From: Bog-473 sp963745665
GTDB taxonomy: Bacteria; Actinomycetota; Acidimicrobiia; Acidimicrobiales; RAAP-2
Reading direction: 5' to 3'
Length of the DNA: 64,000 bases
NCBI GenBank assembly: GCA_963745665.1
Contig: CAVUYE010000003.1
Coordinates: 186,001-250,000 of the forward strand
Program-made: the position numbers and the translations under genes
Notes under the pieces: model-generated
What the model was told of the DNA's origin: nothing
The model's database searches: none
What the model saw: only the letters and a program-made list of their open reading frames with translations
Shown here: positions 17,852 to 26,910 of the stretch, in pieces
Layout: every line of letters starts with the position of its first letter
How positions within the stretch are numbered: the stretch's first letter is position 1

Positions 17852-19630
17852 ATGGAGGTCAGCACGAAGCGCCGCCGTTCACTACGCTCTCGTTTCGTGA
17901 AACTAGTGGCGGTGGTTTCATTGGTCGCCTCGGCCGTCGCGGCTTACCTGCTGGGAATAGGGATCGTGGGCCAGGCCGGGGCTGCTGTGGTTGCACCCGC
18001 CGCACCCGCCGCACTCGAGGCCGTCGCCTGCCCAACCAGTACCGAGTGCGTTGCGGTCGGTGGCTCTCAAGATCTTCTTGTCAGCGAGAACGGGGAACGA
18101 ACTTGGTCAGCTCGGTCATACTCGGGTGGGCATTACCTCTATGGCATCGCTTGCGTGAGTTCGACGCGCTGCATAGCGGTCGGTGACGCCGGCACTATTT
18201 TGATCTCGGGAAATGGAACCCAGATATGGACCCCGGTTAGCAGCGGCACCACGGAACCCTTGTCTTCCGTGTCCTGTCCGGGCGCCGGGCACTGCTACGC
18301 CGTCGGTGACGGAGGGACTATTCTCGCCACCGACAATTCGGGCATAAGTTGGGAAAACGTGGCATCCGATGACGCCTGCGGTACGCTGGCCACACTCGAG
18401 TGTGCCGCTGTAGTAATCAATGGCGTCGCTTGCGATACACCCACCTCGTGCGTCGCCGTGACCAGTGACTCTGAGCGGGATCTGTACACACAAGACGGCA
18501 GCAATTGGTCGGCGGCCAAGGTGCAGCATTCCGACCCGCTGCTGTCGCTCTTCTCCTTGAACGCCATCACTTGTTCTGGCGCGATCTGTGTGGCTGCCGG
18601 TGACCATGGTCTGCTGGCCCGATCGACAGACCGTGGTGCCACATGGACCTTCGTATATCGCAAAGCCACCACGCAGACCCTCGATGGCATTGATTGTCCG
18701 ACGCGTTCCCGCTGCCTTGCCGTGGGCTCAGGTGGAACAATTCTGACATCCATTGACGGAGGAACGACCTGGACTCACGACACGTCGCCCACTGGTGAGA
18801 CCCTGTTAGGTGTGACGTGCCCGGCACCGGAAGACTGCCTGGCGGTGGGAAGCGGACAAACGGTGATTTCTACGGTCGACGAGGGCACCGATTGGGTAGT
18901 TCGGGCCGGTAACGCCGCACCCAGGATCAAGGTTTCGGTCTTGGTGGTGGGAGATTCGTTCGCCCACACACTCGCGCTCTACGTCGGACGCGACGCGTCG
19001 GCCTACGGTGTTACTTTCGTTGATCGAGGTCTCGACGGATGCGGTTTGGCCCGAGGAAATATCTTGGGTAATCCCGGGATCGTCCAACATTTGTCAGGAC
19101 CGTGCGCAGCCACAGGCCGCGGGTGGCCTTCCATATACCGAGCCGGCGTCAGCCAGAACCGTCCGGACCTCTCCCTCCTCGTTTTGGGTCCTTGGGATCT
19201 TTATAGTCGCCTCATTGACGGTCATTGGCTTTCCCCGGGCCAAGCGGCCTACGGCGCCTACTACCACCATCAAATGGCAACGGCCGTGCGCATCCTGACC
19301 AGCGACGGCGGACGCGTCGTGATCACTACGGTGCCCTACGTGTACTCATCGGGAGTGGAGTTGTGTGCTCCTCTTCCGGCAACTATGGCGGAATGCCCGA
19401 ACGAGCCTGAGCGCGTGGCGGCGCTCAACGCTGTGGCTCGACAGGTGGCCGCAGAGAATCCGACTCGGGTGACGTTGGTCGATTTGAGCCAACGTCTGTC
19501 CCCAGACGGCCAGTACGACCAAACGGTCGACGGCGTCACGGTGCGAGCGGCAGACGGTTTTCATCTGAGTGAGCCTGGCGGAGAGTGGCTCACTCCTTGG
19601 CTCATCCCACGCTTACTCGCGGTGCCCTAA
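17852..19630 (+). CDS. Secreted propeller-repeat protein with C-terminal SGNH hydrolase-like domain
   Basis: Exported protein of about 592 aa. ATG 17852 begins MEVSTKRRRSLRSRFVKL followed by a hydrophobic signal/anchor; the frame is open from 17780, but those residues look non-coding. Residues about 60-350 contain six or more repeats of the form CPTSTECVAVGG..G.IL.S..G..W, each with a Cys pair, as in BNR/Ycf48-like propellers. From about 370 the sequence changes to VSVLVVGDSFAHTLALYVG, a GDS block I of the SGNH superfamily, and ends with DGFHLSEPGG, the DxxH block V. Such SGNH domains act as acyl transferases or esterases on glycans. It lies beside glycan genes. Confidence 0.75.
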   Translation: MEVSTKRRRSLRSRFVKLVAVVSLVASAVAAYLLGIGIVGQAGAAVVAPAAPAALEAVACPTSTECVAVGGSQDLLVSENGERTWSARSYSGGHYLYGIACVSSTRCIAVGDAGTILISGNGTQIWTPVSSGTTEPLSSVSCPGAGHCYAVGDGGTILATDNSGISWENVASDDACGTLATLECAAVVINGVACDTPTSCVAVTSDSERDLYTQDGSNWSAAKVQHSDPLLSLFSLNAITCSGAICVAAGDHGLLARSTDRGATWTFVYRKATTQTLDGIDCPTRSRCLAVGSGGTILTSIDGGTTWTHDTSPTGETLLGVTCPAPEDCLAVGSGQTVISTVDEGTDWVVRAGNAAPRIKVSVLVVGDSFAHTLALYVGRDASAYGVTFVDRGLDGCGLARGNILGNPGIVQHLSGPCAATGRGWPSIYRAGVSQNRPDLSLLVLGPWDLYSRLIDGHWLSPGQAAYGAYYHHQMATAVRILTSDGGRVVITTVPYVYSSGVELCAPLPATMAECPNEPERVAALNAVARQVAAENPTRVTLVDLSQRLSPDGQYDQTVDGVTVRAADGFHLSEPGGEWLTPWLIPRLLAVP

Positions 19631-19953
19631 CTCGCGATAGTCGTCCACGTCCCCGGCGTCCGCTCCACCGTGCACTTGTGGAGAGCACTCCATTGTTGAT
19701 TGGACGATGAACAGGTCACCCAGGCTCCGCTCAAATGCGAGTAGTTGGTGTCCTGCACCGCGAGGTTGCCCGAATGGATCCGAGTGCCGATGGGTGCCTT
19801 GATGCTCGCCGGAATGCTTCGTTGACGCCCATGGACCCGTCGCGGTCGTGCCCTGATGCCAAGTCTCCGACGTGGCTGGCACCGAGCAGCGATACACGTG
19901 GGTAGTCGAGGTCGATCCTGTCCCCGCCAGGCCGCCGGAGCCGCGGGGGCCAA
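19627..19953 (-). pseudogene. Possible decayed fragment of a secreted protein
   Basis: Two overlapping reverse frames read as protein-like text that would join into one chain: THVYRCSVPATSETWHQGTT in one frame, then GTRIHSGNLAVQDTNYSHLS and CTVERTPGTWTTIAS in the next. The two parts share a C-V-..T..TW pattern, as if a repeat. No start codon, signal peptide or known domain is visible. It converges on the SGNH gene stop. A decayed 3' gene end is the simplest reading; chance remains possible. Confidence 0.3.
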
Positions 19954-20004
19954 GGAGTCGAAGATCGCAAGAAAGCCAGAGGCGGCCCTGCGTCCCGATG
20001 CGAC

Positions 20005-21963
20005 TCAGCTCGATAGGCCCGTTGCGTCGAGCCAGGCCTCGAAGGCTAGGACGGCCCAGAGTGGGTATTCGAGGCCGGGTCGCCCGGCCTGGTGCGCGTC
20101 CCAGCAGGCTCGCACCGCCATGGGGTCGAAGAAGCCCTGATGTCGCAGACGGGACTCAGCGAGGAGGTCTTCCGCCCAGCTCCGCAGCGGCCCGCGGAGC
20201 CACGCGCCAAGGGGGGGATCGAAGCCCGTCTTGGGCCGATCGAAGAGGTGGCGGGGCACATGCCGCTCCAGGAGGAGACGCAGGGCCCGCTTGCCCACTC
20301 CGCCGCGGATCCGCAGCGAGGGAGGCAGATTCCAGGCCGCCTCCACCACCTTGGGGTCGACCAGGGGCGGCCGTACCTCCAGGCCGAAGGCCATGCTGGC
20401 CCGGTCGACCTTGACCAGCATCTCGTCGGGCAGCGTCGAGAGCGTGTCCCAGGCCATCATCTCCTCGGCCGGCGTGCCCACCAGGCCACAGAGGGGCGGC
20501 GGACCGCTCCAGGGCGAGTCGGGAGCCCCCAGGACAACCGTTTCGGCGTCGTCCCAAGCCGAGACCAGGCTCATGTAGACCTGGCGCGACGACCCGGCCG
20601 CCAGCAGGCGGGCCAGTTTGTGGGCGCGGGTGCCAACGTCCGGCCCGACCGCGGCGAGCCGGAGGCGCTGGGCCCCGCGTCCGATGCCCTCCCACACCGC
20701 CCCGGGCACCGCGTCCAGCGCGCCGGCGGCGGCCCCGCGCAGGCGCCGGGGGAGGGGCAGCACCCGCCGGCTGAGGGCTGCCCCCGCCGTGTAGCGGCGG
20801 TAACCGCCGAAGGCTTCGTCACCGCCGTCGCCCGACAGGGCCACGGTGACGTGGCGCCTGGCCTCGCGGCACATGAGGAGGGTGGGCAACTGGGACGGGT
20901 CAGCAAAGGGCTCGTCGTAGTAGCGGCCAAGTTGGGGCACCAGCTCCAACGCATCGTCCGGCGTCAGGTCGATCCGGGTGTGGTCGGTGCCGAGATGCCG
21001 GGCTACCGCTTCCCCGTGGTCCGCCTCGTCGAGCCCCTGGCCGGCGAAACCCACCGTGAAGGTGCGCACCGGTCCCGCGGACCCGGCTTGGGCCAGTGCG
21101 GTGACCAGGCTGGAGTCGATGCCACCGGACAGGAAGGAGCCGATGGGGACATCGGCGACCATGCGGCGGGACACGGCCTCGGCCAGCACCGCCTCGAGCT
21201 GGTCGAGGGCGCCCTGGTCATCGCCCTCGGGCGGTCGTGCCGCCATGGCGGTCCGGGCCGCGGCGGGAAAGTCCCACCAGACCTCGGGCTCGGGCCAGCC
21301 GCGTTGGCCCGGGCGCAGGCTCACCAGCGTGGCCGCGGCCAGCTTCCGCGCCCCGGTGAAGATGGTCAGGGGGGCCGGGATGTAATTGAGACGGAGAAGG
21401 AGCGCCAGCGCCCGCCGGTCGATCTCCCGGCTGAAACCCGGGTAGGCGAGGAGCGCGTTCAACTCCGAGCCGAAGAGGACGGCGCCGCCCGCAATTGAGT
21501 AGTACAGCGGCTTCTCGCCCAGGCGGTCCCGGGTCAGGTGCAAGACGCGGTCCCGGCGGTCCCAGAGGGCCAGGGCGAACATGGCATCGAGCCGCTCCAG
21601 GGTTGGGCGCAAGCCCCAGGCGGCCACCGCCTCCACCACCACCTCGGTGTCGCAGTGGCCTCTGAGGCCTCGGCCTCCATCCGGCAGCGCCGCCCGCAGC
21701 TCGGCGGTGTTGTAACACTCTCCGTTGTAGGTGGCGACCCAGCGGCCATCTGCCGAGACCATGGGTTGGTGGCCGGCCGGCGAGAGGTCGATGATGGCCA
21801 GCCGGCGGTGACCGAAGCCCAGCCCGGCCTCGCCGTCGCACCAGGTGCCCTCGTCATCGGGTCCCCGATGGGCCAGAGGCCGGGCCATGGCGCGAACCAG
21901 TCGGGCCAGCTCCTCGGCCGTCCCCGACCAACCCGGGTCCAGCAATCCGGCGATGCCGCACAT
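20005..21963 (-). CDS. asnB: Asparagine synthase (glutamine-hydrolysing)
   Basis: Class II glutamine amidotransferase plus ATP-dependent synthetase of 652 aa. After Met the N-terminal nucleophile Cys2 is in place (MCGIAGLLD), followed by HRGPDDEGTW and the YNGECYNTAELR glutaminase motifs. The synthetase half starts near residue 240, with the PP-loop SFLSGGIDSSLVTAL and the later ALSGDGGDEAFGGYRRY. In polysaccharide loci, such AsnB paralogues often amidate uronic acids or related groups. A nucleotide-sugar (uronate-forming) dehydrogenase lies immediately upstream on the same strand, 16 bases away, which supports that role (inference). Confidence 0.95.
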   Translation of the reverse strand: MCGIAGLLDPGWSGTAEELARLVRAMARPLAHRGPDDEGTWCDGEAGLGFGHRRLAIIDLSPAGHQPMVSADGRWVATYNGECYNTAELRAALPDGGRGLRGHCDTEVVVEAVAAWGLRPTLERLDAMFALALWDRRDRVLHLTRDRLGEKPLYYSIAGGAVLFGSELNALLAYPGFSREIDRRALALLLRLNYIPAPLTIFTGARKLAAATLVSLRPGQRGWPEPEVWWDFPAAARTAMAARPPEGDDQGALDQLEAVLAEAVSRRMVADVPIGSFLSGGIDSSLVTALAQAGSAGPVRTFTVGFAGQGLDEADHGEAVARHLGTDHTRIDLTPDDALELVPQLGRYYDEPFADPSQLPTLLMCREARRHVTVALSGDGGDEAFGGYRRYTAGAALSRRVLPLPRRLRGAAAGALDAVPGAVWEGIGRGAQRLRLAAVGPDVGTRAHKLARLLAAGSSRQVYMSLVSAWDDAETVVLGAPDSPWSGPPPLCGLVGTPAEEMMAWDTLSTLPDEMLVKVDRASMAFGLEVRPPLVDPKVVEAAWNLPPSLRIRGGVGKRALRLLLERHVPRHLFDRPKTGFDPPLGAWLRGPLRSWAEDLLAESRLRHQGFFDPMAVRACWDAHQAGRPGLEYPLWAVLAFEAWLDATGLSS

Positions 21964-21979
21964 TGTCTTGCCCTGACGA

Positions 21980-23236
21980 TCAGAGCTGCTCGACGTGGGT
22001 CCCGGTCAGCCGGTGCCGGGTGTCAAAGATGAATTCGGAGTGCTGACGCACGAGATCCCAATCGAAGATGTCGTGGTCGGTGAGCACGACGACCGCGTCC
22101 GCTGCGCTCAGTTCCGCGGCGGTGAGACCACACATCCGGATACGTGCATCCATGCGGCTGCGCTCAATGTGCGGATCGACGGCGCCGACCTCGGCGCCCA
22201 AGCCGATCAGTCGGTCCGCCACCAGAAGGGCGGGCGACTCCCGGAAGTCTCCAGTGTTGGGTTTGTAGGCCAGCCCGAGCAGGAGGATGCTGCTCCCGTT
22301 CATTGTCTTCTTTTTCTGGTTGAACGCCATCATGAGGCGACGAACCACGTAGTCCGGCATATGGTCGTTGATGTCATTCGCCAGCTCGACGAACCGGAAG
22401 GGTTGGCCGGCGCGCCGCTTCACTTGCCATGACAGATAGCTCGGATCCACCGGAAGGCAGTGCCCGCCGACACCGGGTCCCGGGTTGAAGCGGGTGAATC
22501 CGAACGGCTTCGTTCCGGCAGCGTTCAGGGATTCCCAGATGTCAATGCCGAGATCCGAGGCGAACATGGCCAGCTCGTTGACGAGCGCCACATTCACGTG
22601 GCGGTACGTGTTCTCGATCAATTTCACGAGCTCGGCTTCCTGAGTGCGGCCGACCGCCACGGTGGTCTCGACCAGCCCGTCATAGAAGTCCTGCACCGAT
22701 GCCAGCGACGCGGCGTCAATGCCCGACACCACCTTCGGTGTGTTGAGCAGCGTCCACGTCAGGTTGCCCGGATCGATCCGCTCGGGGCTGTAGCCCACGT
22801 GAAAGTCGTCTCCGGCCACCAAGCTGGAGCCCCCTTCGAGGATCGGGACGAGCAGCTCGACGGTGGTTCCCGGATAGGTGGTGGACTCGAGGACCACGCT
22901 CGCCCCGGCGTGCAGATGGCGGGCCAGCATGGCTCCGGCATCCTCAATGAAAGACAGATCCGGCACACCCTCCTTCAGCGGAGTCGGCACCGTGATGAGG
23001 GCCACGTCGAATCCCTCGCACGCATTTTCGTCCAGCGTCGCCAGGTAGCGACCGGTGGCCAGCGCAGCCTCGAGCTGCGCGGAGGGCACGTCGTCGATGT
23101 AGGAATCCCCGGCCGCCAGTCTCGCCGTGCGCCCCTCATCGGTGTCGAAGCCCACCACCCGATGGCCCACCTCCACTGCCCGCATGGCGAGCGGCAGTCC
23201 GACATAGCCCTGACCGACGACCACCACTAACGGCAC
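21980..23236 (-). CDS. Nucleotide sugar dehydrogenase (UDP-glucose / UDP-ManNAc dehydrogenase family)
   Basis: NAD-dependent four-electron oxidase turning a UDP-sugar into the uronate. GTG 23236 is chosen because AGGAG lies six bases upstream and the protein then starts MPLVVVVGQGYVGLPLA, the NAD-binding Rossmann motif. The catalytic Cys is in PGPGVGGHCLPVDPSYL, and LLGLAYKPNTGDFRESPAL marks the C-terminal domain. The GGHCxPVDPxYL form is nearer the WbpA/WbpO/VipA-type N-acetylhexosamine dehydrogenases than to plain UDP-glucose dehydrogenase; this distinction is tentative. It is followed by asnB in the same operon. Confidence 0.92.
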   Translation of the reverse strand: MPLVVVVGQGYVGLPLAMRAVEVGHRVVGFDTDEGRTARLAAGDSYIDDVPSAQLEAALATGRYLATLDENACEGFDVALITVPTPLKEGVPDLSFIEDAGAMLARHLHAGASVVLESTTYPGTTVELLVPILEGGSSLVAGDDFHVGYSPERIDPGNLTWTLLNTPKVVSGIDAASLASVQDFYDGLVETTVAVGRTQEAELVKLIENTYRHVNVALVNELAMFASDLGIDIWESLNAAGTKPFGFTRFNPGPGVGGHCLPVDPSYLSWQVKRRAGQPFRFVELANDINDHMPDYVVRRLMMAFNQKKKTMNGSSILLLGLAYKPNTGDFRESPALLVADRLIGLGAEVGAVDPHIERSRMDARIRMCGLTAAELSAADAVVVLTDHDIFDWDLVRQHSEFIFDTRHRLTGTHVEQL

Positions 23237-23386
23237 GCGTGACTCCTTCCACGAGGTGGCCAACCTCGGGCAAATGGTAGCGAGGCGGGTGAGACTCTTG
23301 GCGGTCATGCTAGCTCGATCGGTACTCTCGCTCTCAGAGTTGAGCGGCAGTGTCGACGCGACCTGAGCTCATGAGCCGCCGCGGGA

Positions 23387-24337
23387 CTACGTCTTCGTGA
23401 GGTCCTGGCGAATCATGGAAAGAATTCCCCGTTGCAGAGCTTCCCCACACTCGGTGTGCACGTAGGCAAAACCGACACCGTAGTAGAGATGGATGCCATC
23501 GCTGGCCCGGCATATGCCGCCACCGACATCTGCTTGAAATTGACCGGCAGGAGTTATGTACGGCGAGATGTCGACGAAATGCGTCATGGTCGAGGACCGT
23601 GTGGCCGACTGAATGAGCGTGTTGATCTCGTTGTGAGAAGCCGTTGATGCAGCCGGTTCCGGTTGTCCATTCGGCAACGCGGGAGGCTGCATCCAGGGAA
23701 CCGACAAGAAGTAGATCGGCGCCACGGACACAGTTCTGAGGCTTTGGATGAGGCCTCGTATCCGTTTTTCCACCAGGGAGTCGTATTGGGGCTGTGTGAG
23801 AGACGAGACCTTGCCGTTGATCATGCGCTGGTACGAATCCCACCATCCCATCTCGACAACGATGGCTTGAGCCCCGAACCTTTGGACGTCGGATGTCCAG
23901 ACTGCTGCTTCGTTATGACAGGAACGATTCATGGGAACATAGCTGCCCATGTAGTTCACGTCGTAGCCGGTAACGAATCCGCATCCGGCGATTGCGGCAA
24001 CCTCAACAATCGACCCCCAGTTTTCTTGATCGAGATTCATCTGAATCCCCATGCTTATGGCGATTGAATCACCCAAGATAATCACACGCTTGGGAGGGCA
24101 AGTGGTGAAGCGGCCATATCTGACGAAGTAGGGAATGGGTAGGCGGACCTCGCAAGACCGATCGTGTCCCTTCCACGGGAAGGTTGTTGTCTGCGACGCG
24201 GCCACCACCGCATGTGAGGCCGATTGAGTAGACGAAGCGAACGCCTGGGATGGTGATTGAAGGCCGACAGCTGTCAGAGCGATCACCAATGCGGCGCACA
24301 CTGAAATCGTGCTACCGATCCAGCGACGGAAGCGCAT
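23387..24337 (-). CDS. Secreted SGNH hydrolase-type protein
   Basis: A 316-aa protein. ATG 24337 starts MRFRRWIGSTISVCAALVIA, a signal peptide. The frame is open further upstream (to 24589), but that part overlaps the deacetylase gene and looks non-coding. The SGNH block I is RVIILGDSIAISMGIQM. An Asn/Gly region follows in AAIAGCGF, and EMGWWDS and the C-terminal CRASDGIHLYYG supply the DxxH motif. Several Cys residues suggest disulfides in an extracytoplasmic enzyme. It resembles the SGNH half of the protein at 17852-19630 and is likely a glycan O-acyl transferase or esterase. Confidence 0.8.
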   Translation of the reverse strand: MRFRRWIGSTISVCAALVIALTAVGLQSPSQAFASSTQSASHAVVAASQTTTFPWKGHDRSCEVRLPIPYFVRYGRFTTCPPKRVIILGDSIAISMGIQMNLDQENWGSIVEVAAIAGCGFVTGYDVNYMGSYVPMNRSCHNEAAVWTSDVQRFGAQAIVVEMGWWDSYQRMINGKVSSLTQPQYDSLVEKRIRGLIQSLRTVSVAPIYFLSVPWMQPPALPNGQPEPAASTASHNEINTLIQSATRSSTMTHFVDISPYITPAGQFQADVGGGICRASDGIHLYYGVGFAYVHTECGEALQRGILSMIRQDLTKT

Positions 24338-24436
24338 GCAGGCAGTATCGCACGAGCGGTTTTGAATCCGTGCGCGGCCGAAACCCATGAAAGAAGATGT
24401 CGTGTTGAGGGTGTACCCCCTACGTGAGCCATTCGG

Positions 24437-25306
24437 GTGCGGCGGTTTCTGAAGCCGCCTGGCATGATGGCGGGCGTGGGGAGATCGTTGGCGGTGAAGC
24501 AGGCCGGGCGCAGTGCCCTTAAGCGGGCGGCGGCGGCGCACGACATGGTGCGCCGGCCCCACCGCGGACTCGTCGTGCTCTGCTATCACCGGGTCGGACG
24601 CCGCACGACATCACGGGTCGACCTCCCCGGTTCGCTCTTTGAAGAGCAAATGGCCCGCTTGGTGGCGGGCCCAGGCGTGGTCGACCTCGACGGCGCGCTG
24701 AGCGCACTGGCCGGGCCGCCCCCATCGGAGCCCGGTGCGGTGGTCGTCACGTTCGACGACGGCACAGCTGACTTCGTCGAGGAGGCGCTTCCCATTTTGG
24801 TCCGGCACCGGGTGCCCGCCACCCTGTACGTGGCGACCGACTTCGTCGAACGCGGCCGACCGTTTCCCGGGAGTGGCACCCCGCTCAGCTGGTCCGCACT
24901 GGCGGACGCCGTCTCGACGGGTCTGGTCACGGTCGGCTCCCACACAGACACCCACGCCCTCTTGGATCGCCTGCCCGCCGCCGCGGTGGACGGGGAGCTC
25001 GACCGCTCCATCACCCTGATCGGAGAGCGGCTCGGTGTCGAGTGCCGGCACTTCGCCTATCCCAAGGCGCTGGCCGGCACGCCGGCGGCCGACCGCGCCG
25101 TGCGCGCGCGTTTCACTTCCGCCGCTCTCGCCGGCACCCGGGCCAACCCCTACGGAAGGACCGACCCGTATCGTCTGGCCCGCTCGCCGGTGCAGGTGGA
25201 CGACGGGCTGGACTTCTTCGCCCGCAAGGTGGTCGGGGGGATGCGCATGGAGGACGACCTGCGGCGCCTGGTCAACCGTCGCCGTTTCGCGGGCGCCACC
25301 ACTTGA
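24437..25306 (+). CDS. Polysaccharide deacetylase (NodB homology domain)
   Basis: CE4-type deacetylase of 289 aa; ATG 24464 (MMAGVGRSLAV) is an alternative start. It contains VLCYHRVG, the metal/catalytic motif VVVTFDDGTADFVEEALPIL (TFDDG) and the zinc ligand motif VGSHTDTHALLDRLP (SH-x-x-TH-like), then FAYPKAL. These are motifs 1 to 3 of the NodB fold. No signal peptide is clear, so it may act on lipid-linked precursors inside the cell. It overlaps the next glycosyltransferase at TTGA. Confidence 0.9.
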   Translation: MRRFLKPPGMMAGVGRSLAVKQAGRSALKRAAAAHDMVRRPHRGLVVLCYHRVGRRTTSRVDLPGSLFEEQMARLVAGPGVVDLDGALSALAGPPPSEPGAVVVTFDDGTADFVEEALPILVRHRVPATLYVATDFVERGRPFPGSGTPLSWSALADAVSTGLVTVGSHTDTHALLDRLPAAAVDGELDRSITLIGERLGVECRHFAYPKALAGTPAADRAVRARFTSAALAGTRANPYGRTDPYRLARSPVQVDDGLDFFARKVVGGMRMEDDLRRLVNRRRFAGATT

Positions 25307-26469
25307 GAGAGCCCCTGCTCGTCCACGTCACGACGTCGGACATCAGCCTGGCCCTGCTGCTCGGGCCCCAGCTGTCCGCCTTCGCCGCCGCCGGCTACGA
25401 CGTGGTCGGAGTCTCCGCGGCCGGCTCCTACGTGGCGGACTTGGAGCGCGCCGGCATCCGCCATGTCGCCCTGCGCCACGCCACCAGGAGCGTGTCGGTC
25501 CTTGACGACGTCCGGGCGGCGGGTGAGCTGTACCAGCTGCTGCGCAGACTGCGTCCCGATATCGTGCACACCCACACTCCCAAGCCCGGCATCTACGGGC
25601 GGCTGGGGGGCCGGGCGGCCCGGGTGCCGGTGGTGGTCAACACCGTCCACGGCCTCTACGCCACTGCCGAGGATCCCTGGGCCCGGCGGGCCGCCGTCTA
25701 CGGGTTGGAGCGCCTGGCCGCCACGTGCTCGGACGCCGAGCTGGTCCAGAACGAGGAAGACCTGTCCACTCTCGCTGCGTTGCGGGTACCGGCGGACCGG
25801 CTCCACCTGCTCGGCAATGGGATCGACCTCCAGCGCTTCGCGCCCGGCCCGAAGGCCAGGGCGGCACGTGGGCGCATCCGGGCCGAGCTGGGCGCGGACG
25901 ACGCCACCGTCGTCGTGGGTGCGGTCGGGCGCCTGGTCTGGGAGAAGGGCTACGGCGAGCTCTTCGCGGCGGCCGAGCAGCTGCGCCGGCGCTGCCCCGA
26001 GGTGACCGTCGTCGTCGCGGGACCGAGCGAGCCGGAGAAAGCGGACCGGATCGGGCCGGCGGCGCTGGCCGCCGCGGAATCGTCCGGCGTCCGTTTCCTG
26101 GGGAACCGCAGCGACGTCGAAGACCTCTACGCCGCGTTCGACATGTACGTGCTGGCGTCGTACCGGGAGGGCTTCCCCCGCTCGGCGATGGAAGCTGCAG
26201 CCATGGGGCTGCCCGTCGTCGCCACCGACATCCGCGGCTGCCGGCAGGTGGTCGAGCACGGGTCGACCGGACTGCTTGTGCCCGCGCGAGATGCATCGGC
26301 CCTCGCCGACGCCGTGGCCCGGCTGGCCGGCGACCCTGCTCTGCGCGCCACCATGAGGAGCGCGGCCGTCTCCAAGGCGAAGCGGGATTTCGACCAGCGC
26401 GAGGTCATTGCGAAGACGCTCGCCGTGTATGGAGAATTGCTCGAGCGCAAAGGCAGGGCTCAGAGGTAG
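25303..26469 (+). CDS. GT4 family glycosyltransferase
   Basis: GT-B glycosyltransferase of about 388 aa. The only in-frame start that keeps the first beta strand (LREPLLVHVTTSDISLALLL) is TTG 25303, which overlaps the deacetylase stop; sequence upstream of it is a shadow of that gene. The acceptor half has DIVHTHTPKPGIYGRLGGR, and NTVHGLYA. The donor half has GAVGRLVWEKGYGELF and SYREGFPRSAMEAAAMGLPVVA with the EX7E pattern. The HTHTPKPG segment resembles WbpH/PglA-type enzymes that extend undecaprenyl-linked amino sugars, which would suit the PglC-like gene nearby (inference). Confidence 0.9.
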   Translation: MREPLLVHVTTSDISLALLLGPQLSAFAAAGYDVVGVSAAGSYVADLERAGIRHVALRHATRSVSVLDDVRAAGELYQLLRRLRPDIVHTHTPKPGIYGRLGGRAARVPVVVNTVHGLYATAEDPWARRAAVYGLERLAATCSDAELVQNEEDLSTLAALRVPADRLHLLGNGIDLQRFAPGPKARAARGRIRAELGADDATVVVGAVGRLVWEKGYGELFAAAEQLRRRCPEVTVVVAGPSEPEKADRIGPAALAAAESSGVRFLGNRSDVEDLYAAFDMYVLASYREGFPRSAMEAAAMGLPVVATDIRGCRQVVEHGSTGLLVPARDASALADAVARLAGDPALRATMRSAAVSKAKRDFDQREVIAKTLAVYGELLERKGRAQR

Positions 26470-26910
26470 TCGAACGTGAGGTGGATCGCCGCCATGTTGG
26501 TTGTAGGCGTCGTTAGTCAGATTGTCGGTGTGGTGTGAAGGGCCGTGGATGTTCATCGCACCCGGCTGGAGTTGACGACAAAGCAGATCCCACAGGTCAG
26601 CGTTAGGCCCAGCAGCCTGCAGTCAGGGCTGTTCGGGTCCGGAGAGGATCCGACCACCCGAATGATCCAGCAGTCTCTGAACGGTGCAATCGAAGACGTG
26701 AATCGGTCGTTTGCGTGAGCTTGTAACGGGCACTTTGAGGCTTCGAGCCTGGACCGTGGTCCTCATCGCGTGCGGATGATGCTGACTCTGCTGGGCTCTC
26801 TGGGGTGGCTGTGGAGTCCAGCTTTGTGTTCCGGTTAGGCGTCCGGATGCGTCGTAGGGGAGTCCCCCTCCCGGCATTCGGGGATAGTTCACTCGATTCT
26901 CCAACACGAC
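26470..26910. other. Intergenic stretch with one strong stem-loop
   Basis: No credible gene was found in 441 bases. At 26632-26662 there is an imperfect hairpin whose outer arms are TTCGGGT and ACCCGAA and whose inner arms are CGGA and TCCG around GAGGA. It lies about 160 bases after the glycosyltransferase stop and is not followed by a T tract, so a classical terminator is doubtful. The leader of the following membrane-protein gene has no obvious sigma-70-type promoter. Confidence 0.4.

Noticed and set aside
20092..21498. A 468-codon forward open frame opposite asnB
   Set aside because: It is the antisense shadow of a clear asparagine synthase; its residues are Gly/Arg/His/Pro-rich without motifs.
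26632..26662. Hairpin considered as a Rho-independent terminator
   Set aside because: No T tract follows and it lies about 160 bases beyond the gene end; listed only as a stem-loop.
26623..26907. Reverse-strand 94-codon frame in the intergenic stretch
   Set aside because: Gln/Pro/Arg-rich composition, no ribosome-binding site and no recognisable domain.
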